Source of the DNA: Thermotogae bacterium | Lineage (GTDB): Bacteria > Thermotogota > Thermotogae > Petrotogales > Petrotogaceae | Assembly: GCA_024233675.1 (NCBI GenBank) | Contig: JACKPH010000003.1 | Span: 62,001 to 126,000, forward strand | Direction: 5' to 3' | DNA length: 64,000 nt | In this document: piece after piece, positions 17,546 to 25,853 of the stretch | Numbering within the stretch: position 1 is the stretch's first letter | Layout of the letters: each line of letters begins with the position of its first letter | Program-made: the position numbers and the translations under genes | Notes under the pieces: generated by a model | What the model was told of the DNA's origin: nothing | Database searches by the model: none | The model's input: the letters and a program-made list of their open reading frames with translations, nothing else

Positions 17546-17597
17546 ATTAAAAAGATTATTTTTAATGTTATTTATAGCTGAAATGGATTAACCTTTT
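17527..17597. repeat. Interrupted inverted repeat in the ansA/recJ divergent spacer
   Basis: The arms are AAAAGG...CATTTCAG (17527-17544) and CTGAAATG...CCTTTT (17578-17597), 33 bp apart, with a further internal ATTAAAAA/TTTTTAAT pairing. It could be an operator or a cruciform. It is not at a gene end, so it is unlikely to be a terminator. Confidence 0.5.
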
Positions 17598-17624
17598 CTT
17601 AATTTTAACTATCCCGTTTTTGTA

Positions 17625-17653
17625 TTGTTATGTAAAAGAAAATCCTGTATAAT
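17625..17653 (+). promoter_or_regulatory. Promoter of the recJ run
   Basis: TTGTTA (17625-17630), exactly 17 bp, TATAAT (17648-17653). It lies about 45 bp upstream of the recJ ATG. Confidence 0.8.
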
Positions 17654-17698
17654 ATAAACAAAGAAAAAAATAAAAAATGAAGGGAGAGTTACAATTAA

Positions 17699-20600
17699 AT
17701 GAAAAATATTTGGAAAGTCTTCTGGAATTCCGAAGACACTGAATATATGAGCAATGAAGAGCTTGCTCATAAAATTTCCAGTGATATAGGTATTTCGGAT
17801 TTCCTGTCAAAACTTCTTGTCGCAAGAGGGATTAAAACTTCTTCCGAAGCTAATGATTTTTTAAATCCTTCGATAAAGGATGTTCACGATCCTTTTATAA
17901 TGAAAGATATGGAAAAAGCTGTTGAACTCCTTATAGAAATAAAGGAAAAAAAGGAAAAAATAGTTGTTTTCGGAGATTACGATGTAGACGGAGTAACAGC
18001 AGCATCGATACTGTTTCTCGGACTTAAGGATCTCGGATTTGATGTCGAAGCTTATATTCCTTCAAGAATGGATGAGGGGTATAGCCTTAACATGGAAGCA
18101 ATTGAAGAATTTAAGAAAAATAAATATAAAAATATAATAACTGTTGACTGCGGAATAACTTCAATAAATGAAGTTATTTATGCAAAATCAATAGGAATGA
18201 GGGTTATAGTTACTGATCATCATGAACCTCAGGAAACTCTTCCTCCTGCTGATGCTGTAGTTAATCCCAAAAGATGGGATGATGAATATCCTTTTAAAGG
18301 TCTTGCCGGATGCGGTGTATCTTTTAAAGTACTTACAGCTGTTGCTTCAAGAATAGATAAAAATTATTCTACTTATAAATTTATAGATCTGGTTTCTATA
18401 GGTACAATAGCTGATATAGTACCCCTTCTTTCGGAAAACCGTTATTTTGTAAAAACCGGTCTTGAAAAAATTAAAAATAATCCGATGAAAGGTGTCGAAG
18501 CTCTTTTAAAGGAACTTAAAATTGTTCCTCAGGAAGTAAAATCCCATGTTATAGCTTATAAGGTTGCCCCGAAAATAAATGCTGCCGGAAGAATGGCAGA
18601 TGCTTTTACTGCTTTTAAACTTCTTACTTCCGAAAATGATGAGGAAATTCACAGTAATGTTTCTTCCGTTATTAAGTTAAATTCAAAAAGGCAGTCAAAA
18701 GAAAAAGAAATTTATCTTTTTGCACTTTCAATGCTCGATGTTAACCCTAATCTCAAAGAAGATAATGTTATAGTACTTGCTGGCGATAACTGGCATTTAG
18801 GCGTTCTTGGTATAGTAGCCTCTAAACTTTCTTCGCAGTTCAACAAACCGGTTCTTATGATTTCAAAAGAAGATGATTTCGGTAAAGGTTCTGCAAGAAG
18901 CCCTCAGGGAATAAATCTTATGGAGCTTTTCAGAATAGCTTCTTCGAAGAAAAATGCTTTCAGGGAGTTCGGAGGTCATGAACTTGCAGCAGGTTTTACA
19001 ATAGATTCAGAAAATATAGATGAACTGAGAATTTCGGTTAACGAAGCTTATAAAGAATTATACGGTGATGTTGTTCCTGTTTCGGAAATGTCTATAGATA
19101 TGGAAATAGACAGTATATGGGGAAGCTTTTTCGAAGATATTATGGCTTTGGAACCTTTCGGATATAAAAATCCCGAACCTGTTTTTCTCATGAAAAAAGT
19201 TAAAATTGAAAATATTAAATTTTTCGGAAATGCTGTTGAAAGTTTTGCAGGAAAAATGAAAAACAGAAAAGATATGATAATGGATATTATAGGTTACGGA
19301 ATGGCTCCGAAATTTCAGGATCTCAGATATAATAATCCCGTGAGTCTTGATATAGATATAATAGGTAATTTCAGGGAAGAAAATTCTTTTAATCTCAGAC
19401 ATAAATTTCTGAAATTTTATCTTAAGGATTTAAAAATAATCGACAACAAATATGCCGATATAAATAATGATTCTCTTGAACCTAATCCCGTTGTAAATGA
19501 TGAAATAAATAAAATAAATAAAATAGAAGTTATTAAAAATAATTTTCAGACACCAAAAACAGGTATGTTTCTTCCGGGAAGAATAAAATACGCCACTATA
19601 CTTGCTAAAATAACCGATTCTATTTCAAAAAACAGAAAAGTCATAATAGTCGGTTCTTCTCATATTTTATTAAAACATACATATGACATAATTTCCTCAT
19701 ATTTATCACCTACTATAATGTATTATGTCAAGAAAACAAGAGTTTCAGTTAAATCTATTCAGAATGAAAAAGTTATTTTTATAACAGTTCCTGCTCTTAT
19801 TCATAATCTGAAAATATTTAATTATGAAAAATTTGATTATATAATAGATGAACCTTATTACTCAATAGCTCATCCTGCTATAAAGTCCGTAAAAGAATAC
19901 TCAGAATTCAGAAAATTTATAGCCCTTAAAAATTCTTCGGTTATGGCTATAGGTAATATTCTGCACGATACAGTTAAAGAATTTCTTAAACGTTCCGGAT
20001 ATAAAATACTTATATCAAATGCCAATCAGATGAATTTTGAAGTTGTAAGGGAAAATAAAAAACTTTCGGAAATTCTTTCCGAATATTTCAAACTTTATCA
20101 GAAACGTGTTATTGTTATAAATGACAGAAAGAAGCAGGAAATACTCGCTAAAATGCTCGTGAAAAAATTTAATATTCCTGAAGATTCCATAAAAATATAC
20201 AACAATGATTTTGATTTTTCAAAAAAACTTTATACACGTGAAAATACCAAAAAAAGTAATCACAGTGTTTTTATAACTTCATACTCAAATAACGGAATTA
20301 TATTTGATTCCAAGATTGATCCTAATGTCTTTATATTACTTGATCCACCGAAAAACAGACTTGAAATGATAGATCTGTTCTCAACATGGAATCCGAAAAA
20401 AAATGTTTTAAATATTGTTCTTGCATATGATTCGAAATTTAAGGCCAGAATGCTTTATGAACTGTCAAAAAACTATCCGTCTTCAAATCTTTTAAAACAG
20501 ACTTATGATTTCATAAAAAACGGAAATGATATAAAAGAAAAAGACATAACTGATGAACTTTTCAAAGGTGATTTCGAATTATCCAGAATAGCTCTTGACT

Positions 20601-20824
20601 GTCTTCTGGAAGCCGGAATAATACATTTTAACTCTAATTTTCTGGAAATAATAGATGATTTTGATCTAAAATCTATACATAACGGTGTAAAGGTTAAGGA
20701 AAGCATACTTGATACATGGCTTATAAAAGAAAATATAGATTTTTTTACAGATATAGAGATTAAAAAGTTTATGGATCTTTTAAAAAATAATCTTACAGAA
20801 ATGAACATCAGAATAAGGAAGTGA
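17699..20824 (+). CDS. recJ: Single-strand-specific exonuclease RecJ with long C-terminal extension
   Basis: 1041 residues, against about 570 for E. coli RecJ. The catalytic core has motif GDYDVDG (Asp93-Asp97) and DHH (173-175); the DHHA1 domain carries GGHELAAG (from 425), and an OB-like region follows to about 580. The remaining 450 residues resemble the RecJ_C domain of Firmicutes: a degenerate helicase-like fold with FDYIIDEP and FITSYSNNGIIFD but no obvious Walker A. RecJ degrades 5' ends in recombination and mismatch repair. The next gene overlaps its last bases. Confidence 0.93.
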   Translation: MKNIWKVFWNSEDTEYMSNEELAHKISSDIGISDFLSKLLVARGIKTSSEANDFLNPSIKDVHDPFIMKDMEKAVELLIEIKEKKEKIVVFGDYDVDGVTAASILFLGLKDLGFDVEAYIPSRMDEGYSLNMEAIEEFKKNKYKNIITVDCGITSINEVIYAKSIGMRVIVTDHHEPQETLPPADAVVNPKRWDDEYPFKGLAGCGVSFKVLTAVASRIDKNYSTYKFIDLVSIGTIADIVPLLSENRYFVKTGLEKIKNNPMKGVEALLKELKIVPQEVKSHVIAYKVAPKINAAGRMADAFTAFKLLTSENDEEIHSNVSSVIKLNSKRQSKEKEIYLFALSMLDVNPNLKEDNVIVLAGDNWHLGVLGIVASKLSSQFNKPVLMISKEDDFGKGSARSPQGINLMELFRIASSKKNAFREFGGHELAAGFTIDSENIDELRISVNEAYKELYGDVVPVSEMSIDMEIDSIWGSFFEDIMALEPFGYKNPEPVFLMKKVKIENIKFFGNAVESFAGKMKNRKDMIMDIIGYGMAPKFQDLRYNNPVSLDIDIIGNFREENSFNLRHKFLKFYLKDLKIIDNKYADINNDSLEPNPVVNDEINKINKIEVIKNNFQTPKTGMFLPGRIKYATILAKITDSISKNRKVIIVGSSHILLKHTYDIISSYLSPTIMYYVKKTRVSVKSIQNEKVIFITVPALIHNLKIFNYEKFDYIIDEPYYSIAHPAIKSVKEYSEFRKFIALKNSSVMAIGNILHDTVKEFLKRSGYKILISNANQMNFEVVRENKKLSEILSEYFKLYQKRVIVINDRKKQEILAKMLVKKFNIPEDSIKIYNNDFDFSKKLYTRENTKKSNHSVFITSYSNNGIIFDSKIDPNVFILLDPPKNRLEMIDLFSTWNPKKNVLNIVLAYDSKFKARMLYELSKNYPSSNLLKQTYDFIKNGNDIKEKDITDELFKGDFELSRIALDCLLEAGIIHFNSNFLEIIDDFDLKSIHNGVKVKESILDTWLIKENIDFFTDIEIKKFMDLLKNNLTEMNIRIRK

Positions 20825-21090
20825 ATGATATAAGAACTACAATGGACCTTGATACTGTTATATTAAATCACGGAAGAGATCTTATAGATGTTAAAACAAT
20901 TCTCAGAGAAAATAATATATTTTCTAAAATTTACCCCGCTCCGAAAACAGTTCTCGAAAGCTGTTCACCTGTTATTACAGTATGTTCTGAAGATATTGAA
21001 AAAATAAAAAATATTCTTGAGGACAACGGTATATATTTCGACCCTGTTAAAATGGAAAGGGATATAATATGGGAGCTGCTTAAAAGATGA
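20821..21090 (+). CDS. DUF3343-like small protein
   Basis: 89 residues from a GTG that overlaps the recJ stop; an alternative ATG lies at 20842. The layout (an N-terminal beta-alpha unit, then YPAPKTVLESCSPVITV, then EDIEKIKNILEDNGI) follows the DUF3343 pattern with its conserved central cysteine (here SCSP). The family is annotated by prediction as a possible sulfur/selenium carrier-like domain; nothing near here supports a selenium role. It sits between recJ and a ruvX-type gene with overlaps on both sides (ATGA at 21087-21090). Confidence 0.6.
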   Translation: MNDIRTTMDLDTVILNHGRDLIDVKTILRENNIFSKIYPAPKTVLESCSPVITVCSEDIEKIKNILEDNGIYFDPVKMERDIIWELLKR

Positions 21091-21734
21091 CAATTTACGG
21101 TATAGACCACGGAAATGCAAATACAGGAATAGCAAAAGGTATAGAAGTAATAAATATGGCAACACCTTACCGAACAGTAAAAACGGCAGAAATAAAAGAT
21201 TTTTTTGCAAAAGAAAAAGTTAACGAAAATTTTCTTTTCGTTATAGGACTTCCTATATCTATGAGCGGAAGATACTCTTCTCAGACTTTTAATGCAATTG
21301 ATTTCGGAGTAAATATTAAAAAAAATTATAATTCAAAAGTATATTTTATGGATGAAAGAATGACCTCACAGGTACAGTTCTCCGAAACAAAAGGAAAAGT
21401 TAATTCAAAAAAAGTAAAACAGCATAAAGATGTTAATGCAGGAGTTATTATACTTAATAAATATTTTGAAAATAAAAACAGTGCTGTTGAGCTTATTTTT
21501 GAAGAGCCTTCAGATATAAAATTAAATAATTCATGCAAAGAAATACTTATAAAAGATGTATGTTATGATACAGAATACCTTAAAGACAAAAATTTTTTTG
21601 TCTATGCAAAAAACCCTTATGTTTTCTGGTATTATTTTTCCAGGGGTATAAAATCAACCACAATTCTTTCGGATTTCGAAAATAATTTTGATTGTATTAT
21701 CAGTTCAGAAGAAATAAAATATATAAAAAAATAA
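21087..21734 (+). CDS. ruvX: YqgF/RuvX-type RNase H-fold nuclease with extra C-terminal domain
   Basis: 215 residues; ordinary YqgF has about 140. The N-terminal part has the acidic triad of the fold: YGIDHG (Asp7), MDERMTS (Glu near 88) and DVNAGVIIL (Asp near 113). IGLPISMSGRYSS matches the family's G-P-sugar loop. YqgF proteins process pre-16S rRNA and resemble Holliday-junction resolvases. The last 80 residues are an added alpha/beta region I do not recognise. It overlaps the DUF3343 gene by 4 nt and precedes mreB by 29 nt. Confidence 0.8.
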   Translation: MTIYGIDHGNANTGIAKGIEVINMATPYRTVKTAEIKDFFAKEKVNENFLFVIGLPISMSGRYSSQTFNAIDFGVNIKKNYNSKVYFMDERMTSQVQFSETKGKVNSKKVKQHKDVNAGVIILNKYFENKNSAVELIFEEPSDIKLNNSCKEILIKDVCYDTEYLKDKNFFVYAKNPYVFWYYFSRGIKSTTILSDFENNFDCIISSEEIKYIKK

Positions 21735-21763
21735 AATTATAATATCAAATCAGGAGGTTTATT

Positions 21764-22765
21764 ATGGCAAAACATGATTTGGGAATTGATCTCGGTACAG
21801 CAACATTTGTTGTATACAAAAAAGGTGAAGGTATCATACTTGAAGAACCTTCAGTTGTTGCGGTTAATAAGAAAAAAAATAAAATAATTGCTATAGGTCA
21901 GGAAGCTAAAGAAATGCTTGGTAAAACCCCTGGTGAAATAGAAATTATAAGACCTGTTCAGGACGGAGTTATAAATGCTCCGGATATTATCGAAGAAGTT
22001 CTCAGATATTTTGTAAAAAATGCAAAAACAGGTATTTCTTTTTCAAAACCTACACTTGTCATAGGTATTCCGGCTCTTACAACAGATGTTGAAAGACGTG
22101 CTGTTAAAGAAGCTGCTGAAAAAGTAGGCGCATCTGAAGTGTTTCTCGTAGTCGAACCGGTTGCTGCAGCAATAGGTTCTGAAATAGATATAACAAAGCC
22201 CAACGGAAATATGGTGGTTGATATAGGCGGAGGTACAACAGACATAGCAGTTATTTCCCTCGGCGGAACAGTTCTCAGCGAATCAATAAAAGTTGCCGGT
22301 CAGGCAATGGACAGCGAAATAATAAAATATATAAAGAAAAAATTCAGATTTTCGGTAGGAGAAGCCACTGCTGAAATGCTTAAGAAAGAAATAGGAAAAG
22401 TTCATCCCGCTGAAGAGGAAAAAGAAATGATGGTAAAAGGTCAGAATATAAAAACAGGTCTTCCCGATCAGTTAAAAATGACTTCAACGGATGTACAAAA
22501 AGCTGTTGAACCTGTTATTAGCGAAATAATTTCAAAAGTAAAAATAGTTCTTGAAAAAACACCTCCGGAACTTGCTGCCGATATTATGAACAACGGAATA
22601 ATACTTGCAGGCGGAGCTGCTAAAATACGTGGATTTGAAAAGATTTTAACCGAAAAAACCGGAGTTGAAACAAAAATTTTAGAAACTCCTGACCTAACTG
22701 TTGCAAAAGGTACAGGAATTTTATTAGATAACAGAGAATTATTAATTAGGGTAGCAGTAGAATAA
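21764..22765 (+). CDS. mreB: Rod-shape-determining actin homologue MreB
   Basis: 333 residues, typical length. Actin-fold nucleotide-binding motifs are visible: GIDLGTATFVVY (phosphate 1, about 5-16), VVDIGGGTTDIAVI (phosphate 2) and ILAGGAAKIRG (adenosine motif, C-terminal). MreB filaments guide the elongasome at the inner membrane. The SD is AGGAGGT. It is followed after 18 nt by flagellar rod genes, so shape and rod genes may share one transcript. mreC and mreD are not in the window. Confidence 0.95.
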   Translation: MAKHDLGIDLGTATFVVYKKGEGIILEEPSVVAVNKKKNKIIAIGQEAKEMLGKTPGEIEIIRPVQDGVINAPDIIEEVLRYFVKNAKTGISFSKPTLVIGIPALTTDVERRAVKEAAEKVGASEVFLVVEPVAAAIGSEIDITKPNGNMVVDIGGGTTDIAVISLGGTVLSESIKVAGQAMDSEIIKYIKKKFRFSVGEATAEMLKKEIGKVHPAEEEKEMMVKGQNIKTGLPDQLKMTSTDVQKAVEPVISEIISKVKIVLEKTPPELAADIMNNGIILAGGAAKIRGFEKILTEKTGVETKILETPDLTVAKGTGILLDNRELLIRVAVE

Positions 22766-22783
22766 TTCTCTGGAGGGATATAA

Positions 22784-23497
22784 ATGAACGGTATATATGA
22801 TTCAACAATGGGTATGCTGAATGCTTTTGCAAAGCTTGATGCCATAACTAACAATCTGGCAAATTCAGAAACCACAGGATATAAAAAAGATTCTACGGTT
22901 TTTAAGGCATATCTTGAAAAAAACCTTTTGAGATATACAGAAAATTCACCTGAAGGTGTTGTTATAGGTAAAGTTTATTCCGGAACTGTTTTAGATAAAA
23001 CATTAGCTGACTTTACACAGGGACAGATTACAGAAACCGGAAATAAAACAGATTTTGCTATATCAGGAAATGGTTTTTTTAAAATTAACAAAGACGGAGA
23101 ATTTTATTATACAAGAAACGGAGAATTTAAAATTTCAGAACAGGGTTATCTTGTGACAAATGACGGCGGATATGTTTTAGATACTGAAAATAATCCGATT
23201 ATAGCGGGAAACAGCTTTAATGTTTCAGGTGACGGAAGAGTTAATAATTCTGATATAATAATAAACACTGTTGACCTTGAATCACCTTATAAAATAGGAA
23301 GTAACTATTTTAAGGGAAATGAGGTTTCTGCAGAGAATAATAAAGTGTATCAGGGTAGTCTTGAAAAATCCAATGTTGACAGCTTAAATGAAATGGTTAA
23401 AATGATAAATGCAAACAGAGTTTTTGATATTCTTCAGAAAGCTGTACAGTCGGATGATTCAATGACACAAAAACTTATCGAAACCTACAAACTATAA
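22784..23497 (+). CDS. flgF: Flagellar proximal rod protein FlgF
   Basis: 237 residues. The N-terminal rod signature LDAITNNLANSETTGYKKD and the C-terminal helix SNVDSLNEMVKMINANRVFD are the paired heptad segments shared by flagellar axial proteins. A central DFAISGNGFFKI domain is also present. Order before flgG and a shorter length than the next gene favour FlgF. The protein is exported by the flagellar type III system and has no signal peptide. The SD is GGAGGG. Confidence 0.85.
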   Translation: MNGIYDSTMGMLNAFAKLDAITNNLANSETTGYKKDSTVFKAYLEKNLLRYTENSPEGVVIGKVYSGTVLDKTLADFTQGQITETGNKTDFAISGNGFFKINKDGEFYYTRNGEFKISEQGYLVTNDGGYVLDTENNPIIAGNSFNVSGDGRVNNSDIIINTVDLESPYKIGSNYFKGNEVSAENNKVYQGSLEKSNVDSLNEMVKMINANRVFDILQKAVQSDDSMTQKLIETYKL

Positions 23498-23515
23498 TTC
23501 GGGAGGTATTAAAAT

Positions 23516-24301
23516 ATGCTAATATCTTTATACAGTGCCGCTACTGGTATGAACGCAGAACAGACAAAACTTGATATAATTTCAAACAACCTTTCAAACG
23601 TTGATACAACCGGCTATAAAAAATCACGTGCAGAATTCCAGGATTTACTTTATTCTGCAGTTAAAGAAGCAGGAACTCCTACAGCACAGAATTCAACACT
23701 GCCGTCAGGACTTTATGTAGGTCACGGTACAAGACTTACTGCTTCAAATAAAATTTTTACTTTAGGTAATATCGAAGAAACCGGAGATTCCAAAGATATA
23801 GCTATAATGGGAGACGGATTTTTTCAGATTCAGATGCAGGACGGAAGAATTGCATATACAAGAGACGGGTCATTTAAACTCGATGCAAACGGTCAGCTTG
23901 TAACTTCAGACGGGCTTCTTGCTGTTCCTAATATTGTTATACCTGAGAATGCAACAGGTATAAGCATTTCTCCGGACGGTATAGTTTCAGTTAAATTAGG
24001 TGACGGAACAATACAGACTGTAGGAAACATGACACTTGTAAGATTTGTTAATCCATCAGGTCTTGAACCGCTCGGTAATAATCTTTATGCTGCTACAAAT
24101 TCTTCAGGTGACGCTGTTGAAGGTATTCCTAATCAGGACGGTTATGGTTCTTTACAGCAGAAATATCTTGAAAAATCTAATGTTGATGTTGTAAAAGAAA
24201 TGGTAAATATGATAGTTGCCCAAAGAGCTTATGATATAAATTCAAAAGCTATAACTTCAGCTGATGATATGCTTAGAACAGTATCAGGCTTAAAGAGGTA
24301 A
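23516..24301 (+). CDS. flgG: Flagellar distal rod protein FlgG
   Basis: 261 residues, the normal FlgG length. The N-terminus reads YSAATGMNAEQTKLDIISNN, with the axial-protein signature NLSNVDTTGYKKSRAEF; the C-terminus has SNVDVVKEMVNMIVAQRAY, typical for FlgG. The protein forms the distal rod passing through the rings encoded just downstream. It starts 18 nt after flgF with SD GGGAGG and ends 1 nt before flgA. Confidence 0.95.
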   Translation: MLISLYSAATGMNAEQTKLDIISNNLSNVDTTGYKKSRAEFQDLLYSAVKEAGTPTAQNSTLPSGLYVGHGTRLTASNKIFTLGNIEETGDSKDIAIMGDGFFQIQMQDGRIAYTRDGSFKLDANGQLVTSDGLLAVPNIVIPENATGISISPDGIVSVKLGDGTIQTVGNMTLVRFVNPSGLEPLGNNLYAATNSSGDAVEGIPNQDGYGSLQQKYLEKSNVDVVKEMVNMIVAQRAYDINSKAITSADDMLRTVSGLKR

Positions 24302-24302
24302 T

Positions 24303-25220
24303 ATGAAAAAAATATTTTTTACTTTTTTTATACTTTATGCCTGTATATTATCTTATGCAGGCTTTAATTTTACAGTTCCGGCTACTGTTGTAAATGCTGA
24401 TAATGTATTATCCCTGAAAGACTTTTTCCCTGAGGTAAATGAAGACAGAATTCTCGGATATACTTACAGTGAAAATACAGTATATGAAAAGGAAAAAATT
24501 TATAAGCTTCTGTACGGGTTCCTAAGTATTTACTATAAAAATTTTGAATTAAACATTGAATCGGAAACAGTAACTATAATCAGAAATTCGGAAAAGACAA
24601 ATTATACATTTTTTGATCTTGATGAATTTTTCAGAAAATGGATAAAAGAAAATTATCCTGAATATTCTGTTGTTTCTGTTGATACTAAAAATTATAACGG
24701 CAATTATAAAACACTTGAAATTAAAACTTCCTATATAAACAGAAATAAAATTTTTGCAAGTATTTATGCAAAAAATGAAAATGACTCTTATTCTTATATA
24801 AGTATTTCGGCTGAAGTAGCTGATTACAGAAAAATTATGATAATAAATTCAGATATCGCGAGAAATACTGTACTTAATTCTTCAAATACCGAAGAAGCTA
24901 CTTTAAATGTTTTAAATTATAATTTTAATCCTGTTTATATAGACAATTTTAAAGAAAATAAATTTGTTACCACAAAAAATTTTTATTCGGGTGAACCTTT
25001 AAACATGCTTTATATAAAAGTAATTCCCGACGTTGTTTCAGGTAATATTATACCTATAATAGTAAAAATAGGTAATACAACGGTAAAATCTTTCGGCAGA
25101 GTTATGAAAGACGGAAATTACGGTGATATTATTACCGTAAGGAATACTTCCACCGGAATTACCGTAACGGGAAAACTTGAGGAAGGTCCTTATTTAATAA
25201 TTGATTCGGGAGGCTTTTAA
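24303..25220 (+). CDS. flgA: Flagellar P-ring assembly chaperone FlgA
   Basis: 305 residues. A signal peptide (KKIFFTFFILYACILSYA) sends it to the periplasm. The C-terminal half contains an SAF/FlgA region: two beta-rich stretches around SDIARNTVLNSSNTEEATLN and NFYSGEPLNMLYIKV, then GDIITVRNTSTGITVTGKL, the conserved FlgA ending. FlgA helps FlgI polymerise around the rod. The N-terminal half is longer and more divergent than in enterobacteria. Position between flgG and flgH-flgI supports the call. Confidence 0.88.
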   Translation: MKKIFFTFFILYACILSYAGFNFTVPATVVNADNVLSLKDFFPEVNEDRILGYTYSENTVYEKEKIYKLLYGFLSIYYKNFELNIESETVTIIRNSEKTNYTFFDLDEFFRKWIKENYPEYSVVSVDTKNYNGNYKTLEIKTSYINRNKIFASIYAKNENDSYSYISISAEVADYRKIMIINSDIARNTVLNSSNTEEATLNVLNYNFNPVYIDNFKENKFVTTKNFYSGEPLNMLYIKVIPDVVSGNIIPIIVKIGNTTVKSFGRVMKDGNYGDIITVRNTSTGITVTGKLEEGPYLIIDSGGF

Positions 25221-25222
25221 GA

Positions 25223-25840
25223 ATGCATAAAAAAATAACTGTAATTTTGTTTTCTTTTATTCTCATTAGCTCATTATTTTCAGAATCTTTATGGAAAAAT
25301 GCTTCAAATCAGAACTCTATTCTTTCCGACAGAAAAAGTTATAAAGTCGGTGATATAATAACAGTAATGGTTTTAGAATCGCCAACTCTTTCTCTTCAGG
25401 ACAGTAATCCTGATTATAAAACAAATTCTGTTGAAACTCTCGGTTCTCTTTTTAAAACTATAGGCGGTGTTGACCTTACTACATTTTTGCCTCTTGCTTC
25501 TGCTGATCCCACAACACTTAATTCTGTTACGAATAAGCAGAATACATCTTCATCACAGGCAAGTATAAAAATGTACATATCCTCAAAAATCACCGAAAAT
25601 AACAACGGTATATTAAAAATACGGGGAGAACGGGAAATAAAAATAGGTAATGACAGAAGAACTATGATAATAGAAGGAGAAATCACACCGGACAGTATAG
25701 ATTCAAAAGGTTATGTTGAATCTTCAAATATTGCCGGAGCAAAAATATGGTATGACGGCGATGTAGTTTTTCAGCAGGATCCAAACGAAAATTCATGGAT
25801 ATCGTGGTTACTTTCCGGAATATCCAATATTTTCTTCTGA
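25223..25840 (+). CDS. flgH: Flagellar L-ring protein FlgH, without lipobox
   Basis: 205 residues. An N-terminal signal peptide (KKITVILFSFILISSLFS) is followed by the FlgH pattern SDRKSYKVGDIITVMVLE and by LKIRGEREIKIGNDRRTMIIEGEI near the C-terminus. The L-ring lies in the outer membrane, or here probably in the toga-like outer layer. Unlike the lipoprotein FlgH of proteobacteria, this protein has no cysteine at all, so it cannot be lipidated. It lies 2 nt after flgA and 13 nt before flgI. Confidence 0.9.
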   Translation: MHKKITVILFSFILISSLFSESLWKNASNQNSILSDRKSYKVGDIITVMVLESPTLSLQDSNPDYKTNSVETLGSLFKTIGGVDLTTFLPLASADPTTLNSVTNKQNTSSSQASIKMYISSKITENNNGILKIRGEREIKIGNDRRTMIIEGEITPDSIDSKGYVESSNIAGAKIWYDGDVVFQQDPNENSWISWLLSGISNIFF

Positions 25841-25853
25841 CGGAGGCTTTTTT

